40,000 nt of DNA from Paulinella micropora (GCA_019918135.1 WBZZ01002417.1:37501-77500), one strand, 5' to 3'. Shown: positions 1 through 10,642, numbered from the stretch's first letter. Translations and numbers: made by a program. Notes: a model not told the origin generated them from the letters alone.

Positions 1-26
1 GCAAATTCTCTTGTCCAGCTGCGCTT

Positions 27-1489
27 TCAATCGTCGTCACTTTCCCATCCAGTGGGCCCGAAAATGAAAACGTGCAAACCGGGCCTGGCCTGCCTGAGCT
101 GATCCAGCTTTTCCTTTGGCGAGAGTAAGCACATACTAAAGGTGACCTTCCGCAAGGACAGGCAATGCTTCAACTCAGTAACGTTTCCAGTAAATTTGCA
201 AAATGTAAAGTGTGTTTCTTGCAGCAAAGGGCACCCCCGTAAATCGGAGAGAGTTGCGTTGGTTATTTCGCAACCTTGTAATTCCAACAGTTGTAGTTTC
301 TTGCAGCCTGCGAGCCCTGTAGGAGCTACGTTTTCTTCGCCCAACAGGGTCAAAGTCCGCAGCGAGGGGCAGGCATGCAGTACATCGAGACTCTCAAATT
401 GATTGAGGTTTCCTAAGTGCAGCTGTTCGAGTTGAGAGCAGTGCTGCAAGTCAGCCAAGCCCTGCAGGGTGATGTCTGGACACCTTGGTATAGATAGGGC
501 CTGCAGGCCCTGCAGACCTGCTACTTCGTCGAGCAGATCATCCGAAGCGCGATGATCAAGAACAAGCCTGAGCTTCTTCAGGCCTTTGTTAAGTGCAACT
601 ACCTCAGCTAGTGAGAGCGACGAAAAATCCCATAAGTCCAGCTCCTGCAAACATGTGAGCGAAGTCAGTTGTTGAAGGACGTTCCTATTGAAGGCGCCGA
701 TCGTTAGCTTCGTTATTGACATATCTCGCAGGCCTGAGCCGGTAATTTTGCTGCAGTCCGCTAAGTTGAGATCCTTGAGTTTCTGCACTAGGAGTAGATG
801 TGTCAGCCCTTGGTATGTAATTTCAGAACAATCCTGAAGCGACAGGCTTTCTTGTTGCTTCAGGTCCTGTAGGTTCAGGAGGCTTTCGTCATGGACTTTT
901 TGGCCCGAAATCACAAGCGTCCGGAGAGCTCGGGTGCTCTTACGTCTGCGCAGAGACAGGCAGATGTCGGTCGTGGTAGTTGTCACTAGCTTGTGGATGC
1001 AACCAAACTCGTCCAGAACCCTAGCTTCGTCTTCCGAATGTCTATCAGCATTTTTTACACCAGTCATGCTCAGTTCTTCTACTGTAACTTTGTCTAGGGA
1101 ATAACCTCGGTAGTCCGACCAGCGATTGCGGTCTTGGTAGTAGGGCTGTTCCACCACTAAATGTTGTAACTGACATTTAGCTTCGGCGCAGCCGTGAGCG
1201 AAAAACCTGAGTATTCTCCTGTGCTTTTCGTTCGCGAACACAAATTTCAGTTGTTTGTAATTCTTCAGAAGGCAGGACTCCGGACTAATGCTAAAGAATT
1301 TTGGCACGCGAGAGCGAACCTGCCTGCTTCCTCTGCGCCTGCTAGGTCTCTCACGATTGCCCAGAGATCGTCGGGCAGTTTGAACAGCCAGCAAGACTGC
1401 TCGAACCGAAGTTTGCTTCTTTTGACTAGCCTAACTTCAGGGGAGTGCGGTGCGGTGTGGATCCCGCGAAACGGTCCGTTTTTGCACAA
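27..1489 (-). pseudogene. F-box/LRR protein, copy 1 (one-base frameshift)
   Basis: This is the first of three paralogous F-box/LRR genes in tandem on the minus strand. The chosen ATG is at 1489. An F-box-like helix block (residues about 35-75, containing LPDDLWAIVRDLAG) is followed by cysteine-type leucine-rich repeats with the pattern LxxLxLxxCxxIT, and the frame ends in an acidic tail and TGA. F-box proteins recruit substrates to SCF ubiquitin ligases; LRRs usually bind the substrate. Comparison with copy 2 shows that a TGG tryptophan codon has lost one base at 1266/1267, which splits the F-box from the LRRs. The rest of the frame is open for about 415 codons. It is either a recent pseudogene or an assembly indel. 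The family assignment is firm; viral or host origin is inferred from the neighbours. Confidence 0.8.
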
Positions 1490-2249
1490 TGTGGAGGTTC
1501 CGGCCTCTTGAAACCAAAAATCTCAACAAAAAGTCAACGCAAACAACGGCGCTGAATGGACGCAGAAATGGACCCGGCGCAGAAATGGACCCGGCTCAAA
1601 AAGTCAGAGTGCGCTGGCATACCTCCCGCCTTGGGTTTTTGCCTTGTGTCGAGACTCTAGAGACTCGAGAGTGCCCGAACGGTTAAGACATCGACGTTCT
1701 CAAGAGGAAGGTACCAAACATTTATTGTAGTGCTTCTCCGAATTTTGCTTGATTGTTTTGTACTTAGAAGCCATGAAAACGGAAAGCCCCGAGAAGAAGA
1801 CAAAAAAAGAAGAATCCACAGAGGAAGACGACGAGGAAGAGTCAGTGGATCGTGCTGACCTCCTCCTCCCGTCCGGGCCGTTGCTCATTTTTTTTTTTGC
1901 TGTGTCTCCTTGGAGTTTTAGGCCCCAAGCTCACCTTCCGCGCATGTTTTCCTTCTTGCCTGTTTTTTTCTCTCCTCTCTCGCAACCTTCCCTTTCTTTT
2001 GTACCCGAGGCCGGGGGTGAGGCAAAAGGTGTGGGGATGGGTTTTGTAATTTTTCTTGGGTGGTTTGAATTTTTTCTTGGTGTAGGTGTCAGGGAGGGGG
2101 GGGGGGGGGGGGCGCAAGCAAATAAAGAGGGGGGGGGGGGGGCTTAAGAGCACGAAAGAAGACACAACCCCCCCCCCCAAAAAAAAGAAATAAGGTAGCT
2201 GGCTTTGAGCTACACTCTGCCCGACTGTGGTCCCCTCTCTCTCAGTCTT
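1490..2249. other. Spacer between LRR copies 1 and 2
   Basis: I see no convincing gene in this 760-bp stretch. It holds a short tandem duplication of GCAGAAATGGACCCGGC near 1562-1595. Near 1845-1865 a segment resembles the 5' coding end of LRR copy 2 (GTGGNTCGTGCTGACCTCCTC, also at about 3748), so it may be debris of another LRR copy. G runs lie at about 2095-2112 and 2131-2143, and a C run at about 2168-2178. A plus-strand frame from 1773 starts with a lysine/glutamate-rich stretch but runs into low-complexity sequence, so I do not call it a gene. Confidence 0.5.
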
Positions 2250-3787
2250 TTAGAGAGAAACAAGCATTTTGTAAAATTTAAAAAGAACGAAGTGTTCAAG
2301 AATCACATAGATCTTCCAGTTCATTGGCAGGAAAGACTGCGTGTCAACTTGCAAACCGGGCCTGGCCTGTCTGAGCCGCTGCATCATTTCTTCTGGCGGA
2401 ATTTGGCACTCGCTCATCTTAATTGTTTGCAACGCTTGGCAATGCTTGAGCTCGGCCACGTCTCCACCGAAATAGCACCAAGAAAATTCTAGTTCTTGCA
2501 GCACGTGACACTGCTTTATTTCGCAGAGAGTCGAGCCGGTTATGTTGTAAGACCCTAACATTAGCCGTTGTAGGCCCGCGCAGCCCGCAAGTCCCGTAGG
2601 AGTTTTCCTGTTGAGAACTCCGGTGGTTAAGGGCCCACAGCGCCACAGTTTCAAAGTGCGAAGCGAGCGGCATGCGTGCAGTGCCTTGAGGTTGGCAAAT
2701 CGATTGGCTTGTCCCAAACGCAGTTCTTGGAGCGCGGGGCAGCGCTGCAATTTAGCCAAGCCCCGCAGGGTGAGGCCTGGACATCTGGACAGACACAAGG
2801 CATGCAGGCCCCGCCAGCCGGACAGTTCGTCCAGCAGCTCATCCGACGCGTCGGGATGTTTTGGTCCAGTGAACGTACGGCGGCTGGTGGGAGGTGCCTA
2901 AAGTCGAGCAAGTCCAGCTCCTGCAGTTTCGTGAGCGAAGGCAGTTGCTGGAGCACGTTCGTAGCTCCGATCAAGTCGCGCAAGGCCAGCCCCGTGATCT
3001 GCAGGTCCTGCAGGCCGGAGCCAGTGATTTGGTCGCAAGAGGCTAGGTAGAGTTTCTGGAGTTTCGACATCGAGCGTAGATGGGCCAGCCCGTGGTCTGT
3101 AATTACACGACAATCGTGCAGCGCCAGGTTCTGTAGTTGCTGCAGTTCCTGCAGGTTCAGGATGTTTTCGTCGTGGACTCTTTGGCTCGAAATCACGAGC
3201 GTCCGGAGAGTCTGGGTGTGCTGACTGTTGTGCAGAGACAGACAGATGTTGATGGTGCCCCTTGCCACTAGGTTATGGATGCAGCCAAACTCGTCCAGAG
3301 CTTTGCTTTCTTGCCACAACCGGTCAGAGTACCATTCGCCCTCCAGTGCCAAGGTTTCTACCGTAATGGTTTTTAGGGAGTAGCCCTGGTAGTCGGACCA
3401 GCGTTCGCTGTCTTGGTAGTAGGGCTGCTCTAACACCAACCGTTGTGTAGGGCGTTCGGCGCAGGCGCTGGTAAAGAACCGGAGTATTCTCCGGTGCTGC
3501 TCGTTCGAAAACTTAAACACTTGCTGCTCGTAGTTTGCCCAGAAGGCGAGTTGCTGGACTAAAACCAAGGAATCTCGGCACGCGAGAGCGAACCGGACTG
3601 CTTCCTCCGCGCCTGCCAGGTATCTCACCATTGGCCAGAGATCGTCGTGCAGTTTGAACAGCCAGCAAGACTGCTCGAACCGAAGTTTGCTTCTTTTGCG
3701 TGGCCTAACCTCTTCAACGGAGTGCGCCAAGAGGGGGATCCCGCGAGTGGCTCGTGCTGACCTCCTCGTGGCCAGAAAATAACTCAT
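2250..3787 (-). pseudogene. F-box/LRR protein, copy 2 (frameshifting deletion)
   Basis: This is the second F-box/LRR paralog, starting at ATG 3787. The F-box region (residues about 45-85) and the first half of the LRR domain are in one frame; the second half, from about 2852 downward, is in another. At the switch the protein goes from SLDQN straight to DASDELLDEL, whereas copy 1 has about ten more residues between these points. This indicates a small deletion that is not a multiple of three. The C-terminal block (MQRLRQARPGLQV) matches copy 1 (DQLRQARPGLHV). The last 30 or so residues before the TAA differ from copy 1 and may also be out of frame. It was probably an SCF substrate receptor before disruption. 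Confidence 0.8.
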
Positions 3788-4098
3788 TTCCCTTTTTTGT
3801 TTTTATAAAGTTGGAGTGTTCACTTTCTGTGCGTGTGTATGTGCACGGGGGGCTTGGGGGAGTGTTCTTCTTCGCCTGCTGCCCCCCCCGCTTCTTCCTG
3901 GCCAATTTCCTTTCCCCCCGCCCGACACGCCCCTCTCTCTCTCCTTCCTTCCCCCATCCCACAGTCCGCGCGCCATTCTCTCCATCCCGCTTCGTACCTG
4001 CAAGTAAAGGGCGTGCTGGCACCCCCTGCTCTTTCTTGGCGCCCATGCTCTTTGTTGGGGGCCCCTGCGGCGCCTGTGTGTTGCACCAAGGTTTGCTT
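3788..4098. other. Pyrimidine-rich spacer
   Basis: This stretch between LRR copies 3 and 2 is rich in C and T runs on the plus strand (CCTCTCTCTCTCC, CCCCCCC). Frames on both strands are open only because the sequence is low-complexity. It probably carries the promoter of copy 2 and the 3' end of copy 3. I see no gene. Confidence 0.5.
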
Positions 4099-5306
4099 TT
4101 AATTAAACTGTGAAGAAATCTCTAGGTCAGGCTTCCTTCTCTGCAGGCGTTCGAGCATTTCGTGCGTTACGCCTCCGGATTCGTACACGTCAAGCTTTTT
4201 CAGCGAACGACAATACTAATCGAGTCTAGCGTGTTAATCCCTGGACAGGACTGTAGTTCCAATCGTGTTAGGTTGTCGCAGTGCTGTAACTCGGCGAGCC
4301 ACTCACCAGTTAAGTTTGCGCAACCATGAATATCTAAATGGTAGAGTGAGACACATCTTCGCAGGCAGTGGGCCAACGATGTGCCTGTAACATTGGTACA
4401 TTTCCGGATGGTGAGACACCGCAGCGCGGGGACATTGAGCGCGCCGGTCAGGCCTGTACAGGATTCCAGGGACAGGCTTTCGAGCGCTTTGCAGTCCTGA
4501 AGCGCTGCCAGCCGGTCGTCGGTGATGCGAGGGCAGCGCGAGAGCAATAGCTCTCGGAGCTTTGGGTACTAGGGGAGCTGGCCTAGGCATGCCCCCGTGA
4601 TTCGCGCGCAACCTCCCAGGAAAAGTGCTTGTAGGTCCTTAAGGTCCTTGAGCCCCCGCAGTGCCTGGTCGGTAGGGCTGCCCGAGAGCCACAGCCATTC
4701 AAGTCTTGTCAGTTTTGGCAGTACGCGAGCTAAAATGTCGTCCGCACGCTGATCGTTTGTTTGGATGCTCAGTGAAAGGAGCGAATCGGCGCTGCGCAGT
4801 TTTTCTAGCGGACTAATGTCATGGCAGTTCGATAGAAACAACTTGTGGATGGACGGAAAGGCCCACAAGAGCTTTGCCCAGGGTTGATCTTGCTGGTCAG
4901 CAAGAGCTAGTTTCTGGTTAGCAAGAGCTAGTTTCTTGACTGAGAAGCCTGAGAGCACACGGAGGTCGGCTTCCTGCACAGGGCGTTTAATATCCAGGCT
5001 GCCCAAGAGAGTAGACTTGTGTAGCCAGGCGAGTATGCGTCGGTGGGGGGGCAGCTCGAGCTCGAAGGCAGGCTGTTGGAAGTTCCCCCAGAACGTGGGG
5101 CCCTCCACCAGCGCCCGTAGGGCCTTGCACGTCAGGGCCAGGGCGCACGCGAGGTCGGGGCAGGCCAGGCCGTTGATCGTTGGCCATACATCCTCTGGCA
5201 GAGTGAGCAATAACAAGGCTCTGTTTGTCTGCACAATGCACCTGCGCTTTGACGCTCCTGGATCCCCTGCCGCCAGCTTCCTCACTGATTTAATTTTTTC
5301 TGCCAT
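4099..5306 (-). pseudogene. F-box/LRR protein, copy 3 (in-frame TAG and 3' frameshift)
   Basis: This more divergent F-box/LRR paralog starts at ATG 5306 (MAEKIKSVRKLAAG). The F-box-like segment (LPEDVWPTINGLACPDLA) is followed by LRRs. An in-frame TAG at 4569-4571 falls inside an LRR: the text before it (ITGACLGQLP) and after it (YPKLRELLLSRCPRITD) is one continuous repeat. A second break near 4203 moves the C-terminus to another frame; there KKLDVYESGG and HEMLERLQRRKPDLEI match the C-terminal block of copies 1 and 2, ending at TAA 4099. With two independent lesions this copy is probably a true pseudogene, unless the TAG is read through. Confidence 0.75.
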
Positions 5307-5576
5307 GTTTTTTGTTAATAGAGGGAGGTGGGGAAATGGGAAATGGGAGGGGGGAAACGGGTGGTCTTGCTGCGGTCCTCCCCCCCCCCCCCCCATTGCT
5401 TCGATTGTATTTAGTACCGCAACTTTTTTTTGGGCTTGGTAAATGGTGAGGACAGGAGAGTGGGAAAGAGGGAGGGGCAAAATGGGACCCGAGGGGACCA
5501 TAAAAAGAAACACCCTCCCCCCCCCCCCCCCCCCGCCGCCTGTTCCGTACATTTTCCCCTGCAAAAAGAACGCGGC
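5307..5576. promoter_or_regulatory. Divergent intergenic region with poly-C runs
   Basis: This 270-bp space separates the divergent LRR copy 3 and RPB5-like genes, so promoters of both must lie here. It contains C runs at about 5382-5394 and 5517-5534, the second ending about 40 bp before the RPB5 ATG. I recognise no TATA box or known viral promoter motif. Confidence 0.4.
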
Positions 5577-6362
5577 ATGACCGCGGAAGGTATTTCGTTG
5601 CAGGAAGTGCTGGCGAGCGCACCGCGCCGGGGAACAGCCGTGGTGGCGGGCTGGCCCGAGCGCGTGGTGTGCCAGACGTGCGGCGGCAACGAAATCGCCA
5701 GCATCCAACAAGACCTGTTTGAATGCCCGTGCGGCTGGCAGGCGTCCGTGGTGGCCGAGAACGTGCGCGCGTTGCTGGCGCGCCTGGGCTACGAGCGCAA
5801 AGACTCGCTGGACCTGGTGGATATCACGGGCGACTGGGCCCCGGCGCGCACGGGCGCGCCCGTGCTGACGGTGTTCTGGAGGTTCCTGCAGGACCCGCAC
5901 GACACGCTGCTGCGGCGGAGCACGGCCAAGAAATGGATAGCAGCGGCGGAGGAGTCGGCGGCCTCGGAGCCCAGGCACGTCATCATCATCCACCGCAAGC
6001 GGCGCGCGCCGGTGGCGGAGCTGATGGCCGAGCGAGAGGTTGCGCTCGGGTGGCGCATAGACTTCTGGGACGAGGACTCGCTGTTGCTCACGCCGGGGGT
6101 CCGCGGGCTGTACCACCACGAGCACCGCGTGCTCGGCGCGGCCGAGTTAAAGAGGTTGGAAGCGGTGTTCCAGCTAGACGCCGGCCGGCTGCCCGTGCTG
6201 TTCAGTTCGGACCCCGCGGCCAAGTGGTACGGCGCGCGCCCGGGGGACGTGGTGGCGGTGGAATCGACGTTTATGGACGGCAAGCAGCAACAATACAGGC
6301 GCAAGGAGTCGATAGTGGCGAAGAATGCCGATGTGAGGGACAGGCACAACCGTTTCTTGTAA
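5577..6362 (+). CDS. RPB5-like RNA polymerase subunit with N-terminal zinc knuckle
   Basis: This intact frame of 261 residues ends in TAA. The C-terminal third matches the RPB5/RpoH fold that anchors RPB5 in RNA polymerase: a HEHRVL segment (residues 181-186; LVPEHVVL in cellular RPB5), then LPVLFSSDPAAKWYGARPGD (205-224), equivalent to the conserved LPRI..DPVARYYGLKRGQ. The N-terminal 60 residues are unusual: C32-x2-C35-x14-C50-x-C52 forms a zinc-knuckle-like unit not found in cellular RPB5 (about 210 residues). Large DNA viruses often carry their own RPB5. The start is the first ATG after a poly-C run. It converges with the large minus-strand structural gene. The family call is strong; the zinc binding is inferred from cysteine spacing. 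Confidence 0.85.
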   Translation: MTAEGISLQEVLASAPRRGTAVVAGWPERVVCQTCGGNEIASIQQDLFECPCGWQASVVAENVRALLARLGYERKDSLDLVDITGDWAPARTGAPVLTVFWRFLQDPHDTLLRRSTAKKWIAAAEESAASEPRHVIIIHRKRRAPVAELMAEREVALGWRIDFWDEDSLLLTPGVRGLYHHEHRVLGAAELKRLEAVFQLDAGRLPVLFSSDPAAKWYGARPGDVVAVESTFMDGKQQQYRRKESIVAKNADVRDRHNRFL

Positions 6363-6424
6363 AGAAGTCTGGGGAAGGCGAGGGGGGGGGGGGGGGGCTC
6401 GGCTTTGGGCAAGCAAGCAAAAAA

Positions 6425-6446
6425 AATTAAAAAAACTTTTTTAATT
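6425..6446. terminator. Perfect AT inverted repeat between convergent genes
   Basis: Arms AATTAAAAAA and TTTTTTAATT (10 bp each) are separated by two bases. The repeat sits between the 3' ends of the convergent RPB5-like and candidate capsid genes and may act as a bidirectional 3'-end signal. A G run at about 6381-6397 precedes it. The function is inferred from position only. Confidence 0.45.
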
Positions 6447-6571
6447 GTAACTTGGTTGATTTTTCCGGAAAAAGAAAAGAGAGAAATATATAGTGTGCGA
6501 CCGGGGCGCGAATTGTAGGAGACTTTCGCTGTGCTTTTCTCTCTCTCTGTTCTCTCGCTGTTTCTCTTTGC

Positions 6572-9500
6572 TCACAAGTCGTGTGGCTGCGGGCCCAACA
6601 AGGGGCCCAAGAACGTGGAGCCCTGCACGCCCGTCCCGGCGTACTCGGCGCCCGCGCCCTTGAGCTGCATGAAGGCGTGGGGGTCGGCGCGGGGGCCGAG
6701 CGCGGTCCGGCTGACCGCGGCGTCGTGCAGCCTGCCGTGTATGCGGCTGTAGGTCAGCTGCGCGCCGCGGCAGCAAATGGACTGCTCGATCTCTAGCGGC
6801 TTGAAGACACCCTCTTCGCTAAACATGAGCGGCTGCGCGCTGGTGAGGTCCGACACCTTGTATTTGAGCGCCGTCAGCACCAGGTCGCACATCGGGGCGG
6901 ACGGATCGTCATCGAAGCGCTCGTCGACGAGTTCCGGGGTGATTTTGCCCGTCATGGAGCTGAACCAAGACTTGGGCACGTACGCGTACGGCACGAGCAC
7001 CACGACGATGTCCCAGTCCTGGCCGGGGCGCGGGTCGCTGCCGTTGAGTTGCTTGGGGACGGTAGCCAGCTTGACGCCCGCCCCGTGCTCGTAGCGGACC
7101 GAGACGATGTTGGGCTCTATCCGCAGCGTGCGGCGGTCCATGACGATGGTGCCCGCCTTGAAGCACACCTGCACGCTGGTCTGGAAAGAGTCGGGGTCGT
7201 TGGCAAAGATCACGTCCGAGTCCTTGACGACCACGTGCGCGCTGCCCTGCCCCTTGCGCATAAACAGCGCCGACCCGCCGATGAACTTAATAGCAGGCCG
7301 GAAGAGCATGAAGCCGAGCGGGAAGGGCAGGCTGTGGTCGATCAGCCACTCCAGGTTCGAGCGCGTAACCGGTTCTTTTTGCAGCCAGGCCAGGAAACGT
7401 TCGAAACTATTCCCCGACGGCGTACTGCCCTTGGACGGCGTACCGCCTTTGGGCGGCGTGCCGCCGGACGGAACGTGTTTCTTAAGTGCTTCGCGCACGA
7501 GCTGATGTATGTAGCTAGCGGAGACAGACCTTTCTGGCGCCGAGGCGGGGCAGAACTCCTTCTCCAGCAAATGCTGGCCAATTAGCGTCCCTTGCTCATC
7601 AACGTCCCACTTTTCATCATACAAATCCATTATCGATGCTAAAAATTTGTCCGATTCTTTTGTTTTCTCGGTGCACAAATGTGACAGACCGCGCAGAAGG
7701 CTCGCGCGCAGACTAAATTTGCTGATGTTGTCGCTCGTGGCTTTCTTCGTTTCAGACTCGTAGTACTACATCCACATGCAAGCAATGGCCTTTCCTTCGT
7801 TTGAATCTTTATCGTCGAGAAATGCTTCCACTTACGGTCTTAAGTCTTGGTAGAAAGCGTCGGCGGTGTTCAGAAATGCCACGATCTGCTTTTTGTATGG
7901 TTGCCTAGTTGCCTCCAGAACTTCGGGAAATGGTGCTGAATGGCCCGATGCATCGAGCGCACCAGCGTCGTCTTGGACATATTTCAACAGCGATTGTACG
8001 AACCAACCGTAAAACTGTGCGTCGCTAGGTTTGCCCTTGGAAAACAGCGCTTTGAGCAGACCGAGCAGCTTCTTCTGTTTTTGATCCTCCTTTTGGACAC
8101 TGTCTAGAAGGTCATCCTGGTCCATGTCTTTGATGGTTGTTCCACTGATAAACTTTCTGGCCCAGTTTTGGATACCAAGGAAACTTTTTGCAGGGATAGT
8201 AACAGGTGCATCCGGCGCCAGTATGTTGAATGGTGCAATGCTGGTTACGTCCAAACCGCCGCCACCACCAGTCGCAGGACCAACCCCGGCGGCCAAGCCG
8301 TCATCGTCGTCGCTGTCGTCGTCGCCACCACCACCGCCGCCACCCCGCCGTCGTCGTCGCTGTCGCAAGCCGCCGTCGGCGGCGGCAGCTGGTCGGCAAG
8401 CTCGGGCCTCTGGCTCAGCAAGTAGGACAGCACACCGATGAGCCCCGCGCCGTCGCACAATTGGTACATAGTAGGTTTGTCTTCTCCCAAAATCGCCTTG
8501 AACAGCTTCTGGCCCAGGGCCCCGGGGCCGCCGCCGTCGCCGAACAGGCCCGAGTGCCGCAGGACGGACTTGAGAATCAAGTAATGTATCTCGCCCTGGT
8601 CGCCGTCGACTATGCCGATCGTGCGCTGCGAGCTCTCGTAGCGTTCAAAGTCCCTGTTGCTCATATTGCCGTCCGGCAGCATCTGGAAGCGTTCTGAGAT
8701 GATGCACGGGGTCGTCGTGGGATCGTGCGGCTCGCGCCTGCCCACCTGGTAGCTGGGCGAGGGGATGGCGTCCAGCTCCTGCTGGGTCCGGAACATCACG
8801 AGCTTCTCGTTGGTGCGGTCGTGCGGCTTGACCTTGGGTTCGTCCTGCCCGAACATGGGCAGGATCCTGCTCTCCGCCTTGATCGTGTTGGCAAAGCGGT
8901 AGACCTCGTTCGTCAGCAGCACCATGTCCGGCTCCTTGCCCTGGTTTCTGAGCAGGCCCATGGCCTTGACCTCGATACCGTTGATGCCAACGCAGTCCTT
9001 GTTCACGGCAAAGATGTGCGCGTTCCTCTGCTCCAGCAGCGTCGCGAGGTCGCGTGCGTTGATGAGCGGCAGCTTGTAGTCTGTCTCTACCAGGCGCCTG
9101 ACGGACTCCTCCACGAGCTTGTTCACGAGGTTGTAGTTGAGCGACAGCACCACCGACATGCTCACGGCCCGCAGCGATTCCTCGTACACCACCACCTTGG
9201 TCTTGTCCATGGGCCAGTCCGAAGGCATGACAAAGCCCATCCCGTAGTGCTGGATGGCCTGTGTCTTGGTCGACCTGCTGGTTTCTAGCAGCACCCCGGG
9301 CACGCGCTGGCTCTTGGGGTTGAGCGCCTTGGGGTTGAACTGCCATTCCACCATAGTAACCCGGTCCCCGTGCGGTTTCACCGTCTTGTACTTCTCGAGA
9401 AAATCGTCCCAGGTGATCATGGAGATCGCGCTCAGGAGCTCGGGCCGCGAAACAACCAGCATGTTCATGAACATCTGGTTCATAGTAAAGTGGCCGCCGT

Positions 9501-9759
9501 CAAAACTATTCCACAGGCTCTGCGTAATAAAGTCCATCGGGTCGTTGTCCGACAGCGGCGCTCGCGTCGACGCCTTGGCCAGGCTGATCGGTCTGAGTGA
9601 GCTCATAGCCCGGTTAAAGCTCGCTAGCATCTTGACTACGGGCCCGTCGGACGAGATTTCCGGTCCTTCCTCGTCCTGGGGCCAGGGTTCAAACTTGACG
9701 CGGCGTTTTTTGTGCGTCCGTTCGTCATCATTCCGCCAATCGCCGTCAAGGGTACTCAT
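6572..9759 (-). CDS. Very large structural-type protein, candidate HK97-fold major capsid protein (interrupted frame)
   Basis: I read this as one gene of roughly 1,020-1,060 codons, starting at ATG 9759 and ending in TGA at 6572. The first frame runs to about 8345. There a one-base slip in a C4 run, inside an Asp/Gly-rich linker, moves it to the frame that continues to 6572; both sides of the slip encode the same Asp/Gly character, so the join is natural. That frame then meets TAA (7832-7834) and TAG (7767-7769), explained best by a candidate 114-nt intron (7722-7835). The N-terminal half has long conserved-looking segments (MGFVMPSDWPMDKTKVVVYE, KEPDMVLLTNEVYRFAN); the C-terminal half has IKFIGGSALFMRKGQG and a beta-rich end. 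Size, domain-like layout and position next to RPB5 suggest a capsid protein with an inserted tower. I cannot prove homology by eye; another virion protein is possible. Confidence 0.5.
7722..7835 (-). other. Candidate spliceosomal intron in the capsid-candidate gene (114 nt)
   Basis: On the minus strand the coding frame meets a perfect GTAAGT donor at 7835-7830; the in-frame TAA is part of this donor. An acceptor ending AACATCAG at 7722 gives a 114-nt, frame-preserving intron that removes both stops. A second in-frame acceptor (TTTAG) lies 9 nt further. The polypyrimidine tract is weak, so the alternative is two nonsense mutations in a decaying gene. Confidence 0.45.
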
Positions 9760-10642
9760 GTTCTTGCTGCCTCTTTTTGGTGTGTTTGTTTTCCTTTTTT
9801 TTGCGGGAGGACCAAGAAAGTTTCAGAGCTACGAAAAAAAAGGGAAAAATCCCTTTCCACTCTTCTCCCCCTTTTCTTCCCTCCCCCACTCCCTGGCAAT
9901 CAATTCCCCGCCCCCTCCCGCCCAAGCCCTTCTTGAAAAAGAAATCTGCTTGTTGTCGATCCCCTCCCTCCCCAGCTTTGGCCCCGCCACACAAAAAAGT
10001 ACCAGATAAAATCAAGAAAGGTTGGCAGACTACGTCTTTGTTTGTTTAGAGCACGGACCAAAAAAAAAGCCCCCTGTAACCCTTCCGTGTTTTTTTTAGA
10101 AATCTCGCGCCTGGATCCCTCGACCTTCCTTTGTTTGTTTTTCTTTCCCTCCCTCTGCTCTGGCGTAACACCAAAGCCACACCGAAAAAGAGGGGGAGAG
10201 GGGCGGGGGGGGAGGGGCGCGGTTCGAAAAGAAGAGAGCGTGGTTTGGTGGGGGGGGGGGGTGTGTGCGGCAAGGGGTCGTAACGATAAAGAAATAATGT
10301 GCGCAAAAGAAAGAAGTAAAAAAAAAACTTTGGCAAGAAAAGGTTCCGCTCCCTCTCACGGCCGATTCCCCCCCCCCCCTTGTTACTTGGAGCCCCCCTT
10401 GCCAAACAAAGCCCGCACACGCTTGCCCCCCCCCCCCCCCCCCCTCTCCCGCAGCAACAAGACTTGTCTCGAAGCCCGCTCCCCCCCCCCCCTCCATTTC
10501 CCCTGCTTTCCGCCCGACCCCTCTTTCGTCCCTGCTTGCCCCCCCTCCCCCCCCCCCCCCCCCGTGCTTTGCGCCCCTCCTCCCCCCCCCTCGTACACCC
10601 TTTGTACCGAAGCTTAAAAGGAATTGTAATTTGTGTAGTTTC
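9760..10642. promoter_or_regulatory. Divergent intergenic region rich in G/C homopolymers
   Basis: This 880-bp region lies between the divergent capsid candidate and the next plus-strand gene. It holds many homopolymer runs: G at about 10250-10261, and C at about 10370-10379, 10427-10443, 10480-10491 and 10547-10563. Long open frames here are artefacts of those runs. A TTAAAAGG element lies at about 10614, some 30 bp before the downstream ATG, and could be TATA-like. I see no gene. Confidence 0.45.

Noticed and set aside
1749..2147. Acidic plus-strand protein starting MKTESPEKK
   Set aside because: After about 35 residues the frame enters T and G runs, and it has no conserved-looking core.
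4936..5442. Plus-strand gene opposite LRR copy 3
   Set aside because: It is the antisense shadow of the F-box/LRR coding sequence, and its C-terminal part is poly-C derived.
4569..7834. Reassignment of TAA/TAG to glutamine in this genome
   Set aside because: Thousands of other codons in intact genes of both halves contain no in-frame TAA or TAG, and several intact genes end in TAA. The few cases are better explained by introns or nonsense mutations.
10042..10617. Long proline/glycine-rich frames on both strands
   Set aside because: They are produced by poly-C and poly-G runs in a spacer and have no coding signature.
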